Origin: DASVSE01 sp036399715
Lineage (GTDB): Bacteria > Bacteroidota > Rhodothermia > Rhodothermales > Rubricoccaceae
Length of the DNA stretch: 39,108 nt
NCBI GenBank assembly: GCA_036399715.1
Contig: DASWMO010000140.1
Coordinates: 1-39,108, forward strand
Direction of reading: 5' to 3'
Position numbers and translations under genes: made by a program
Part shown: positions 1 through 8,491 of the stretch, one piece after another
Layout of the letters: each line of letters starts with the position of its first letter
Numbering within the stretch: position 1 is the stretch's first letter
Notes under the pieces: generated by a model
What the model was told of the DNA's origin: nothing
Seen by the model: the letters and a program-made list of their open reading frames with translations, nothing else
Database searches by the model: none

Positions 1-3000
1 CAGCTCGGCGTACCCGATGACGGCCGTCAGCGGCGTCCGGATCTCGTGGGACATGTTCATCAAGAGCGAGCTCTTCGCGCGGGCGACCTCCTCGGCGGCC
101 TCCCGTGCCTCCTCGGCCGCCTCCTTCGCCTCGACGAGCGCACGCTCCGTCGCCTTCCGGGCGGTGAGGTCTACCACGGCGCCGACGATGCGCACCGCAC
201 GGCCGTCGGCGCTGCGGACGATGTGGCTCCGGTTGACCACGTCGGCCCATGTCCCGTCCGCCCGCTCGAAGCGGTACTCGGCCTCCCACCCCTGCTCGTC
301 TCCCCAGGCGATCCCGTGGAGCGACTCGGCGACCCGTTTCCGGTCGCCCGGGTGGATGCGCTCGAGCATCCAGTCGATGGTGAACCCGCCGCCCTCTGGC
401 TCCTGCCACCCGAAGACGTCGGCGAAGGCGGCGTTCATGGTGATGGACTCGGTGCGGACGTCCCAGTCCCAGACCGTGTCTTTCGTCGCCTGGCTGACGA
501 GCCGGAGCCGCTCCTCACTCTCGCGCAGCGCAGCCTCGGCGCGCTTCTCCTCGGTTACGTCCCGGAAGTAGACCGAGAGCCCCCCGTCAAAGGGAAACAC
601 CCGGACGGCCCGGTGCACCTGGAGCGGCGGATAGTACGCGTCGAACTCCTCGGGCTGGCCGGTTTCAGCGGCCCGGCGGTAGTGCGACTCGAACGTGCTC
701 CCGACGGTCGCGGGGAACACGGCCCAGTACTCCTGTCCGATGAGGTCTGCGGGCTCACGCTGCCAGTGGTGCGCAGTCCGTGCGTTGACGTAGGTGAACC
801 GCCAGTCGGCGTCGAGCGCGAAGAACCCGTCGTCGATGCTCTCGAGGATCTCGGCGGTCTGGCGGGACGCCACGGCCACCGCGGCCTCGGCCGCCTTCCG
901 CTCGGTGATGTCGCGGATGATCGTGAGGTGGAGGCCGGGCAGCACATCGAACGTCGCCCTCTGTTCGACCTCGACGGCCGTCCCGTCCTTCCGGTAGAGC
1001 GCAAACTCCCCGCTGGCTGCGCCGCGCGCTCGGAGGACGACCCACCGCTCGTCGAAGCCCGGCCGCGCCCCCGCTGGCAAGATGTCCGGCACGCTCAGCC
1101 GAAGGAGCTCCTCCCGCGAGTACCCCAGCAGCTCGGCCGCCGCCGGATTCGCGTCGACGTACTGCCCGGTGTCGTCGGCGAGCAGGACCGCGTCGAGGGA
1201 GCCCTCGAAGATGGCCTTCAGCCGGGTCTGGTTCTGGGCCAGACTTTCCTGCGAGCGTCGCAGCTCCGTAATCGACTGGTGTGAGAGCACGGCGCCAAGC
1301 CCGCCGCCGAGCTGCGTCACGCACAGCGTGTACCACGCACGGTCCGACGGCCCGTGGCAGGGGTACTCCATGGAGAAATCGTCGCGCTCACCGGCGAGCA
1401 CGGCCGTGATTCCGGCGAGCGCCGCCAGGGCCAGGTCGTCGCCGCTGGCCGCGGCGCGGCGGCATACGTCGAGGTAGTCTGTGCCAGCGTCGAGCCCGGC
1501 CAGCCCGTTCGCGCCTCGGGCGGCTCCGGCCCTCTTCCACGACGCGTTCGTCGTGACGATGACGCCGTCGGGGCCGAGCACGCAGATGAGCTGCGAGAGC
1601 GAGGAGAGCACGGCGTGGCTCAGCGTCTCGATCTGGCGGAACTGGCCCTCACTCCGGGTGAGCGCGTCCTGAGTCGCCTTCTGGACCGTTGTGTCACGGA
1701 TGATCCCGGTGAAGAGGCGCTTCCCACCGACGGTGTACTCGCCGAACGAGATCGCGATCTGGATCTCCGTCCCGTCCTTCCGGAGGCCTTGCGTCTCGAC
1801 CTGGCCCCACGGCACGGTCCGCTCACCTGTCCGGACGTACCGGTCGATGCCGGCGTGGTGCCCCGGACGGAGTCCGGCCGGCATGAGCGCGGCCAGCGGG
1901 GTCCCGACCAGTTCGGCCGGGGCGTACCCGAAGACGGCCTCGACGGCCCGATTGGCGTACCGGATCGTGCTAGACGTGTCGATGGTGAGGATCACGTCCG
2001 TGGCCGTGTCGGCGAGAAGCCGGAACCGCTCCTCGCTCTCGCGCAGCGCCTCTGCGGCCCGCGCCGCCTCAGAGACGGCCCATGCCCGCTCGGCCGTTTC
2101 CTCTGCAAGGGCGACCTCCTCGGCCGTCCACATCCGGGGCTCGGACTGGTGGGCACCGAGGAGCCCGACGAGACGGCCCGCCCGCATGACCGGGACTACG
2201 AGGTGCGACCGGACGCCGAGAGCGTCGTAAGCGGCCCGTTCGTCGGCCGTGAACCGGTCGTCCGCGTCCGTGTCCTCGTCGGCCAGCGTGCGCCCCGCCC
2301 GCGCCTCGTCTACGACGCGGGAGCCGAAGGCGCTCAACGAGTGCGTCCCCGCTACGCTTGGCACGTCGTCGCAGTAGTCGCGAGCGACGTGGACGCGGTC
2401 GCCATCGGGGTCCGCGTCGGCGTAGAAGACCCGGCTCGCTCCGAGGTGCTCGCCGAGCACGCGGGCGGTCACAGCCTGAACCTCCGTGGGGTCCGTCACC
2501 GACCGGAGAGCAGTACTGAGCGCCTCCCGAAAGGCGGCCTGCCTGGCACTGGTGCGGAGTACGGCGTCAGCCTGGTTCTGCTCGGTCACGTCGCGGTTGA
2601 CTGAGATGACGACCGAGCGGTCGCCGAGGGGGACGACCGAGGCGCTGATGGCGACGTCGAACGCAGTCCCGTCGGCGCGCCGGTGGACCGACTCGAACTT
2701 CGCCGGCCCGCCCTCGGCGAGCAGCTGCGTCACGGTGGCCGTGCCGAGGGCGGGACTGGACGCGGCACCCTTCAGGGTGCCTCCGACGAGCACTGCACGG
2801 GGTTGGCCATAGAGCGCGCTCGCCGGCCCGTTGGCGTCGAGGACCGTCTCGGTGAGTGGCTCGAGGACGAGGACCGCGTCGGGCGAGGCCTCGAAGAGTG
2901 CCCGGTACTGGGCCTCCGTCCGTGCGTGCGCAGAGACCGCAGCACGAAGGGCGAGCTCACTCTCGGCCATGGCCGCAAGTTCGAGGAGCGCCTTTAGGTC

Positions 3001-3444
3001 GTCGTCCGTCCACGCTCGGAGCTCGGTGTCGAATACGCAGAGGGAGCCGAGCGGGTACCCGTCGGGGCTGTGAACCGGGACGCCGAGGTAGGCGATGACG
3101 CCGAAGTCGTCGATGGCGGGGTTCCTGCGCACGACTTGATGGTCCCGAGCGTCCCTGACGACGAACGGGGCGTCGGTCGAGACGACGTGCTTGCAAAACG
3201 AGTGAGAGAGTGGGGTCTGCCGCTCCGACGCTAAGGGCTCGGCGAGTCCCTGTAGGCTCTTGAAGAACTGCCGGTCGTGGTCGACGAGCGAGACGAGGGA
3301 GATCGGGGCCTTGACGAGCCGCCGGGCCAGCGTGGTGAGGCGGTCAAAGGCCGGCTCAGGGAGGGTGTCGAGGAGCTGGGAGCGCCGGAGGGCCGCCATC
3401 CGGTAGCCCTCTGTGAGTGGAGCACTTGCAGACAGAGAGGGCAT
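1..3444 (-). CDS. Multi-GAF/PAS sensor histidine kinase (C-terminus outside window)
   Basis: This is a cytoplasmic sensor histidine kinase of which the first 1148 residues are visible. It reads open on the minus strand from the ATG at 3444 through the left edge. In order I see a GAF domain (about 15-160), PAS (178-295), a second GAF (305-455), PAS (465-590), a shorter PAS-like segment (605-725), two more PAS domains (735-965), a PAS_3-type domain with DTVWDWDV (975-1100), and then the dimerisation helix. The phosphoacceptor is H1133 in NMSHEIRTPLTAVIGYAEL. No membrane segment is seen, so the ligands are probably intracellular. The ATPase domain and any receiver lie outside the window. The start is the first in-frame ATG before the conserved GAF motif. 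No cognate regulator is visible here. Family is certain; ligand and output are unknown. Confidence 0.92.
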   Translation of the reverse strand, partial: MPSLSASAPLTEGYRMAALRRSQLLDTLPEPAFDRLTTLARRLVKAPISLVSLVDHDRQFFKSLQGLAEPLASERQTPLSHSFCKHVVSTDAPFVVRDARDHQVVRRNPAIDDFGVIAYLGVPVHSPDGYPLGSLCVFDTELRAWTDDDLKALLELAAMAESELALRAAVSAHARTEAQYRALFEASPDAVLVLEPLTETVLDANGPASALYGQPRAVLVGGTLKGAASSPALGTATVTQLLAEGGPAKFESVHRRADGTAFDVAISASVVPLGDRSVVISVNRDVTEQNQADAVLRTSARQAAFREALSTALRSVTDPTEVQAVTARVLGEHLGASRVFYADADPDGDRVHVARDYCDDVPSVAGTHSLSAFGSRVVDEARAGRTLADEDTDADDRFTADERAAYDALGVRSHLVVPVMRAGRLVGLLGAHQSEPRMWTAEEVALAEETAERAWAVSEAARAAEALRESEERFRLLADTATDVILTIDTSSTIRYANRAVEAVFGYAPAELVGTPLAALMPAGLRPGHHAGIDRYVRTGERTVPWGQVETQGLRKDGTEIQIAISFGEYTVGGKRLFTGIIRDTTVQKATQDALTRSEGQFRQIETLSHAVLSSLSQLICVLGPDGVIVTTNASWKRAGAARGANGLAGLDAGTDYLDVCRRAAASGDDLALAALAGITAVLAGERDDFSMEYPCHGPSDRAWYTLCVTQLGGGLGAVLSHQSITELRRSQESLAQNQTRLKAIFEGSLDAVLLADDTGQYVDANPAAAELLGYSREELLRLSVPDILPAGARPGFDERWVVLRARGAASGEFALYRKDGTAVEVEQRATFDVLPGLHLTIIRDITERKAAEAAVAVASRQTAEILESIDDGFFALDADWRFTYVNARTAHHWQREPADLIGQEYWAVFPATVGSTFESHYRRAAETGQPEEFDAYYPPLQVHRAVRVFPFDGGLSVYFRDVTEEKRAEAALRESEERLRLVSQATKDTVWDWDVRTESITMNAAFADVFGWQEPEGGGFTIDWMLERIHPGDRKRVAESLHGIAWGDEQGWEAEYRFERADGTWADVVNRSHIVRSADGRAVRIVGAVVDLTARKATERALVEAKEAAEEAREAAEEVARAKSSLLMNMSHEIRTPLTAVIGYAEL

Positions 3445-3500
3445 GAGCGCGCTCTTAGATATATGTGTACTGCCAATATCGTGCGCTTGCTGTAGAGCAG

Positions 3501-3520
3501 AATGGGTACCTCTACCCATT
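3501..3520. promoter_or_regulatory. 8-bp perfect inverted repeat upstream of the sensor kinase
   Basis: AATGGGTA and TACCCATT face each other across the 4-base spacer CCTC, about 57 bases upstream of the kinase ATG at 3444. The region between it and the gene is unusually AT-rich for this window. It could be an operator for a dimeric regulator or a leader hairpin. There is no T-tract, so a terminator is unlikely. Confidence 0.35.
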
Positions 3521-3635
3521 CCCAGCCCTCTCCCTAGTCCAAGCCCAGGCTATCCCCTAGGCAGTGTCATCGCACGAGGCCACGGTCCACGTCTATATCA
3601 GCCCCCGCTCTGCAAGACCCGTGTAGCCTGCCTCG

Positions 3636-3912
3636 GTGCGCGCGTCCTCGATCCTCAGCGGCGCGTCGCGGTCGACGACGTGCTGGCAGAGCGAGTGCAA
3701 CAGCGGTGTCTCGCGGGCCGTCGCTCACGGCTTGGCGAGGCCGAGGTGGCTTTTGAAAAACGCTGGTCGGCTTCGACGAGCAACACGAGCGCGACCGGGA
3801 CGCCGAGCAGGTGCTGCGCGAGGGCCGTCAGCCGTTCGAAGGCGGGCTCGGGCGGCGAGTCAGGCAGACCCGACGCGGCCAGTACCGCGAGGCGGCTCGG
3901 GGCGCAGACGGC
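3636..3912 (-). pseudogene. Remnant of a GAF-domain sensor N-terminus (frameshift plus stop)
   Basis: Minus-strand translation gives RLAVLAASGLPDSPPE followed by AFERLTALAQHLLGVPVAL, the usual opening of GAF sensors and clearly related to the N-terminus of the neighbouring kinase (RRSQLLDTLPEPAFDRLTTL). After EADQRF the frame breaks at a run of five T (about 3758-3762). In the next frame the homology resumes as FKSHLGLAKP, meets a TGA where the family usually has Trp, then continues as ATARETPLLHSLCQHVV and fades after RIEDAR. No plausible start precedes it. I read this as a decayed partial duplicate of the downstream kinase's sensor domain. A sequencing error could explain the frameshift but not the extra stop and the truncation. 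Confidence 0.65.
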
Positions 3913-4125
3913 CGCTGCGGACGCCTTGGCGTCCGCGTCTGGCTGCGAACCTATTGTAACGACCCGATCTAGGATGACGCATGGGCTGGAATAAGGAAAA
4001 CCCGACTGGTTGATCAGGATTTTCCTGACCCTAGACGTTGATACTCGCATTCCCACAAAAAGCCGGCGTGCCACCGGGAGCGCGTCGTCTCGAGGTCCAG
4101 GCCCGAGCCCGTGCCGGCCGGGCTC

Positions 4126-4133
4126 TATTTTGG
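4126..4133 (+). promoter_or_regulatory. Probable -7 element of recG
   Basis: TATTTTGG lies 40 bases before the recG ATG and is the best match in the window to the Bacteroidetes TAnnTTTG box. I cannot see a convincing -33 TTG partner. Confidence 0.35.
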
Positions 4134-4172
4134 CGGCCAAACGCCAGCGGCCCGCCGGGTGCACCCGGATCT

Positions 4173-6293
4173 ATGCCCGACATCTCCCCTGCCCCGTCCG
4201 CCGGGGTGCTCTCGCTCGACGACGGCGTCGAGACCCTTCAGGGCATCTCCGAGCGCCGCGCCGAGCCGCTCCGCAAGGCCGGCGTCGCGACGGTCGGCGA
4301 CCTGTTCCGCTACTACCCGAGGCGCTACCTGGACCGGAGCACGATCACGGCCGTCCGCGACCTCCAGCCGGGCGTCGTCGCGACGGTCGTCGGGACGGTG
4401 ACGTCGAAGTCGCTCGTGCCGGGCGGCCGCAGCCGCTTCGAGATCCGCCTCACGGACGAGGCCGGCGTCGCGATGAAGGGCGTCTGGTTCCGCGGCGCGC
4501 AGTTCGTCGGCCGCGCCTTCGCCATCGGCGACCGCGTCGCGTTCCACGGCAAGCCCGAGCAGTACGGCAGCCAGTTCTCGATGGCCCACCCGGACTTCGA
4601 CAAGCTCGACGACGCCGCGGCGGCCCTCGCGACGGGCCGGATCATCCCGCTCTACCCCGGCGGCGCGGCCCTCGAAAAGGTCGGCATCACGAGCCGGTCG
4701 CTGCGCAAGCTCGTCTACGGCGCCTTCCAGACGCACGGCGTTCTCATTCCCGAGGTCCTCCCGGCCGACATCCGCGAGCGCTACGGCCTCATCCCGGGCA
4801 ACGTCGCGCTCCGCGCGATCCACTTCCCAAAGGACACGGCTGAGCGCGGGCGCGCCGAGCGGCGGCTGAAATTCGAGGAGTTCTTTTTCCTCCAGCTCCT
4901 CCTCGCGCTCACGCGCGGCCGCCAGAAGCGCCAGCCCGGCATGGCCCTCGCCGGCCACGGCCCGCTCACGGACCGCTTCCTCAGCGAGATCCTCCCGTTC
5001 ACGCTCACGAACGCCCAGAAGAACGCACTCGTGGACGTCGCGCGCGACACCGCGAGCGGCAACCAGATGAACCGCCTCGTCCAGGGCGACGTCGGCTCGG
5101 GCAAGACGGTCGTCGGCGTGGCGGCGATGCTGATGGCCGTCGACGCGGGACACCAGGCGGCCTTTCTGGCACCGACGGAGATTCTGACCGAGCAGCACTA
5201 CGCCAACCTGAAGCGGTACCTCGAGCCGCTCGGGCTGCAGGTCCGGCTGCTCATCGGCGGGCAGCGGAAAAAGCTCCGCGAGGAAATCCTCGGCGAGATC
5301 GCCTCCGGCGCGGCGCACGTCGTCGTGGGCACGCACGCGCTCATCGAGGACACGGTCCAGTTCCAGAGCCTCGGGCTGGCCGTGGTCGACGAGCAGCACC
5401 GCTTCGGGGTCGTCCAGCGGGCGCGGATGCAGCGCAAGGGCCAGCGCCCGCACACGCTCATGATGACCGCGACGCCGATCCCGCGCTCGCTCGCGCTCAC
5501 GGTCTACGGCGACCTCGACGTGACCGTCATGAACGAGCTCCCGGCCGGCCGCAAGCCCATCGAGACGCGCGTCTACCCGGACTCGCGCCGCGACGAGATG
5601 CTCGCCTTCGTCAAGGAGCAGCTCCGCGAGGGCCGCCAGGCGTACGTCGTCTTCCCGCTCGTGGAGGAGTCCGAGTCCGAGACGCTCGCCGACGTCAAGG
5701 ACGCCGAGTCGGGCGCGGCCGAGTTGGCGGAGCGCCTGCGGCCGTACCGCGTGGACCTCGTCCACGGCCGGATGCTGGCCTACGAGAAGGAGGAGGCGAT
5801 GGACGCCTTCAAGGCCGGAGAGACGGACGTGCTCGTCGCGACGACGGTCATCGAGGTCGGCGTGGACGTGCCCAACGCAACGGTGATGGTGATCGAGCAC
5901 GCTGAGCGCTTCGGGCTCGCCCAGCTTCACCAGTTGAGAGGCCGCGTCGGACGCGGCGGCAACCAGAGCTTCTGCTTCCTCATGGCCGGCTTCAAGCGCA
6001 CGGCCGACGCCGTCGAGCGCCTCGAAGCGATGGAGCGCTCGACGGACGGCTTCGAGATCGCCGAGCTGGACCTGAGGCTCCGCGGCGCCGGTGACTTTTT
6101 CGGGACGCGCCAGTCCGGCCTGCCGGACCTCAAGATCGCCGACATCGTCCGCGACCACGAGATTCTTGAAGAGGCGAGAGAGGCGGCGTTCGCCCTCGCC
6201 GAGGCGGACCCGGACCTGCGCTCCGACGCCGAGACGCGGGCGTTCTTCGGGAGGACCGCCCCGCGCTCGCTCGGCTTCGCCCGCGTCGGATAG
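4173..6293 (+). CDS. recG: ATP-dependent DNA helicase RecG
   Basis: RecG is a monomeric superfamily 2 helicase that drives branch migration and regression of stalled replication forks and Holliday junctions. At 706 residues the length is normal (E. coli 693). The N-terminal wedge/OB domain contains the Y-Y-P-R-R-Y-L-D-R motif typical of RecG. Walker A is GDVGSGKT at 305-312 and the Walker B-like DEQH box is at 406-409, followed by TATPIPRSLALTVYGDLD. The C-terminal helicase lobe has IEVGVDVPNATVMVIEHAERF and QLRGRVGRG. The ATG at 4173 is chosen because family homology starts directly after it; an in-frame ATG at 4038 would add 45 low-complexity residues. The gene stands alone behind its own putative promoter, with a small unknown gene 70 bases downstream. 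Confidence 0.97.
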   Translation: MPDISPAPSAGVLSLDDGVETLQGISERRAEPLRKAGVATVGDLFRYYPRRYLDRSTITAVRDLQPGVVATVVGTVTSKSLVPGGRSRFEIRLTDEAGVAMKGVWFRGAQFVGRAFAIGDRVAFHGKPEQYGSQFSMAHPDFDKLDDAAAALATGRIIPLYPGGAALEKVGITSRSLRKLVYGAFQTHGVLIPEVLPADIRERYGLIPGNVALRAIHFPKDTAERGRAERRLKFEEFFFLQLLLALTRGRQKRQPGMALAGHGPLTDRFLSEILPFTLTNAQKNALVDVARDTASGNQMNRLVQGDVGSGKTVVGVAAMLMAVDAGHQAAFLAPTEILTEQHYANLKRYLEPLGLQVRLLIGGQRKKLREEILGEIASGAAHVVVGTHALIEDTVQFQSLGLAVVDEQHRFGVVQRARMQRKGQRPHTLMMTATPIPRSLALTVYGDLDVTVMNELPAGRKPIETRVYPDSRRDEMLAFVKEQLREGRQAYVVFPLVEESESETLADVKDAESGAAELAERLRPYRVDLVHGRMLAYEKEEAMDAFKAGETDVLVATTVIEVGVDVPNATVMVIEHAERFGLAQLHQLRGRVGRGGNQSFCFLMAGFKRTADAVERLEAMERSTDGFEIAELDLRLRGAGDFFGTRQSGLPDLKIADIVRDHEILEEAREAAFALAEADPDLRSDAETRAFFGRTAPRSLGFARVG

Positions 6294-6363
6294 GGACGAT
6301 CCGCACGATCAGGAACCCGCCGCACGCCCCGGGCCTCTCAACGCGCCCCCACGCCGCACGCCG

Positions 6364-6657
6364 ATGACCTCCCAGAAAGCCCTCGTCGTCACGCAGGACA
6401 CGCTCGACGCGCTCAACGAGCACCTCCGGACCGGCTGGGTCGTCCTCACGGCGACGCCGATGGGTGGCGGCGGGCAGGCGGCCGGTTTCGCGAGCCTCGT
6501 CGTGCTCGAACAGCGCGCAGCCGCGGCCGACGCGATCCTCGGACAGATCGAAGAGGCCCTGGACGCCGCGCCCGAGGCGGCCGAGACGCAGGACCCACTC
6601 CTGCGCCGCCTCCAGAGCGATGCCGACGACCTCGGCCCGCTCGAGAACCGCGGCTAG
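6364..6657 (+). CDS. Small conserved-type hypothetical protein (97 aa)
   Basis: This is a 97-residue soluble, acidic protein starting MTSQKALVVTQDTLDALNEH. It has a beta-like segment with a Gly-rich turn (TPMGGGGQAAGFASLVVLEQ), then helices rich in Ala, Asp and Glu. I do not recognise the family. The ATG at 6364 gives a compact protein and follows recG by 70 bases, so it may be co-transcribed with recG. Its TAG stop overlaps the TAG stop of the convergent histidine kinase (6654-6656) by two bases. No signal peptide or membrane segment is visible. The N-terminus resembles small proteins that accompany nucleic-acid enzymes only in the weakest sense, so I propose no function. Confidence 0.6.
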   Translation: MTSQKALVVTQDTLDALNEHLRTGWVVLTATPMGGGGQAAGFASLVVLEQRAAAADAILGQIEEALDAAPEAAETQDPLLRRLQSDADDLGPLENRG

Positions 6658-8213
6658 GCGACCGCCTCCGCGACGAGCGGCGACTGCGCACGCACGCGCG
6701 ATGGCGTCTCGCGAAGCGCCGTCGCGTGCGGGGCGGCCTCGCGCGGGGCGGCCTCGCGCACGGCCGGGAGCGAGATCCGAACGGTCGTGCCTTCGCCCTC
6801 GGCGCTCTCAAGGGCGATCTCCCCGCCGTGGCCGTCGGTCACGATGTCGTAGGCCAGCGAGAGCCCGAGGCCCGTCCCACTCCCCGTCGGCCGTGTCGAG
6901 AAGAACGGCTCGAAGGCGCGCGCCGCGACATCGGCCGGCATCCCGCAGCCCGTGTCGGCGACGACGATCTCGACCGCATCGCCCAGGCGCCGCGTCGTCA
7001 CCCGGACCGTTCCGTCCGAGCCGACGGCCTGGTACGCGTTGCCGACGACGTTCTGCACGACGCGCCCGACGTCCTCGGGCAGCACGACGACCGAGCCGAC
7101 GGCCGGGTCGAGGTCGAGATCAGGTGCGGGCGTCTCAGCTCCGCTCGTGCGTTCCGCCGCACGCCGGGCGAGGGCCGCGTGCTCGGCGACGACCGCGTTG
7201 AGGTCGGCCGTGCGCCGGCCCGCCCGGGCGCGTCCGCCGTGCTCGAGCATCCCTTTCACGACCGCGCTCGCCCGCGCGCCGTGCTCCTCGATGCGCGCCG
7301 CGTTGTCGGCGATGTCGCCGACGGTCTCGGCCGCCTCGGCGAGGGCGGCCTCGGTCCGGAGGCCGTCCGCCAGCAGGGCGCGGAGGTCGGCGGCCAGCTC
7401 GACGGTCATCGTGGCGAAGTTGGTCACGAAGTTCAGCGGGTTCTGGATCTCGTGGGCGACACCGGCCGTCACGCGCCCCAGCGACGCCATCTTCTCAGCG
7501 TGGACGAGGCGGTCCTGCGCGCTCGTCAGCCGCTCCAGCGCGGCGGTGAGAATCTCGTTGCTGGCCACCTGCCGGCGGACGTTGACGAACTCAGACCGCG
7601 CGTAGCGCTCCAGCGCATACGACGCCACCATGCCGCTGGCCTGGGTCGAGATCAGGAACTGGAACGCATTGGCGAGCCGAATCGGTGGCGTGTGCAGCGC
7701 GGCCACCGCGAGGTACAGCCCGATCAGCCCGGCTCCGATGGCCGTCGCCGTGACGAAGCGCAGCCGCAGCAGCACGTGGACGTAGATCAGGATGAGCATC
7801 ATCCCGGCGTAGTAGTACCCGTCGCCGATGACCAGCTCGTCGGATGGAATAGGCGTGCGGGCGACGCCTGTGGCGTGGAACATCGCCCACTCCATCGCGA
7901 CCACCCCGAGCCCGCCCACCAGCGCTCCCACCACCTCAGGCTGGACGAGCCGGCGGAGGCGCGCGTGGTACGTCATAGCGATGGCCGCCGCGACGATCAG
8001 GCACACGACGATGCGCACCGACCGGACCTCTGCGAAGGCGAGCGGGGCCACCCAGCGGTCCAGCCACCCGAAGGCGGCGTATTGGAGAAGCCCGAGCGCG
8101 AGCGCCGCGCGCACCAGTGGGCGCGAGCGCTCGTCGTATCCAGTCAGAAAGGCCTCTTCTGCCGAGGCGTCGCGGAAGCGGAGCGTGAACCGGGAGGACA
8201 GGTCGTTTCTCAT
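6654..8213 (-). CDS. Membrane sensor histidine kinase, 6-TM N-terminus
   Basis: This 519-residue integral-membrane histidine kinase has about six hydrophobic helices in residues 34-200 with very short loops, so sensing is probably within or near the membrane. A short coiled linker leads to the dimerisation helix with phosphoacceptor H254 in GVAHEIQNPLNFVTNF. The ATPase domain is complete: N box VVQNVVGNAYQAVG, G1 box VADTGCGMP, F box FEPFFSTRPTG and G2 box GTGLGLSLAYDIV. The HEIQNPLNF subtype is common in kinases with 7TM or GAF sensors. I start it at the ATG at 8213; an in-frame TTG at 8252 would add 13 residues but covers a TACGTTGT element that may be its promoter. It is divergent from the outer-membrane protein gene. 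No response regulator is adjacent, so it is an orphan in this window. Confidence 0.9.
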   Translation of the reverse strand: MRNDLSSRFTLRFRDASAEEAFLTGYDERSRPLVRAALALGLLQYAAFGWLDRWVAPLAFAEVRSVRIVVCLIVAAAIAMTYHARLRRLVQPEVVGALVGGLGVVAMEWAMFHATGVARTPIPSDELVIGDGYYYAGMMLILIYVHVLLRLRFVTATAIGAGLIGLYLAVAALHTPPIRLANAFQFLISTQASGMVASYALERYARSEFVNVRRQVASNEILTAALERLTSAQDRLVHAEKMASLGRVTAGVAHEIQNPLNFVTNFATMTVELAADLRALLADGLRTEAALAEAAETVGDIADNAARIEEHGARASAVVKGMLEHGGRARAGRRTADLNAVVAEHAALARRAAERTSGAETPAPDLDLDPAVGSVVVLPEDVGRVVQNVVGNAYQAVGSDGTVRVTTRRLGDAVEIVVADTGCGMPADVAARAFEPFFSTRPTGSGTGLGLSLAYDIVTDGHGGEIALESAEGEGTTVRISLPAVREAAPREAAPHATALRETPSRVRAQSPLVAEAVA

Positions 8214-8238
8214 CGTGGCGGTCAAGACTGACTCCAAG

Positions 8239-8246
8239 ACAACGTA
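8239..8246 (-). promoter_or_regulatory. Possible -7 element of the 6-TM histidine kinase
   Basis: TACGTTGT on the minus strand ends 26 bases before the ATG at 8213 and partly fits TAnnTTTG. It argues for the ATG over the upstream TTG at 8252. Confidence 0.25.
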
Positions 8247-8491
8247 TTGCAAACGGTCGGGTTACGCCCCAGCGCCCGATTTATCCCGCCTTCGCGTCTG
8301 TCCCCGGAGCGTCTCACAGCGTCAACGAGACGGCCGCGGAGCGCCGGCGCGGAACCGGAGCGCCGCGTGCGCCGCTGGCGGGTGCAACTTCGGGGCTACG
8401 CCTGCGGGTTAGAGATTTTCCGGACGCCGCCCACGGCGCTTGCAGATCGGGCGAAGATCCCCGTTCTTGTGGCACGATTGCCCCCACGGCT

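Larger units (their letters stand above)
3445..4172. other. Long intergenic region between the sensor kinase and recG
   Basis: These 728 bases contain no intact gene that I can support. They hold the AT-rich leader and inverted repeat of the minus-strand kinase, the GAF pseudogene at 3636-3912, a second AT-rich patch at about 3985-4070 with small inverted repeats (AGGAAAA at 3994 and TTTTCCT at 4020), and the probable recG promoter element at 4126. Low coding density and local AT enrichment mark it as a decaying or regulatory region. Confidence 0.6.

Noticed and set aside
46..2604. Long open frames on the plus strand opposite the sensor kinase
   Set aside because: They are Arg/Gly/Pro-rich shadows caused by high GC; the minus strand gives continuous GAF/PAS/H-box homology.
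3985..4070. AT-rich patch with AGGAAAA/TTTTCCT as an attachment site or terminator
   Set aside because: No integrase or direct repeat is nearby, and the stem is short with competing pairings.
4125..6158. 677-codon antisense open frame in recG
   Set aside because: Composition is a typical GC shadow (Asp/Val/Arg/Leu repeats) and recG is certain on the other strand.
8214..8252. TTG start at 8252 for the 6-TM kinase
   Set aside because: It would add 13 non-conserved residues over a likely promoter element; the ATG at 8213 is better.
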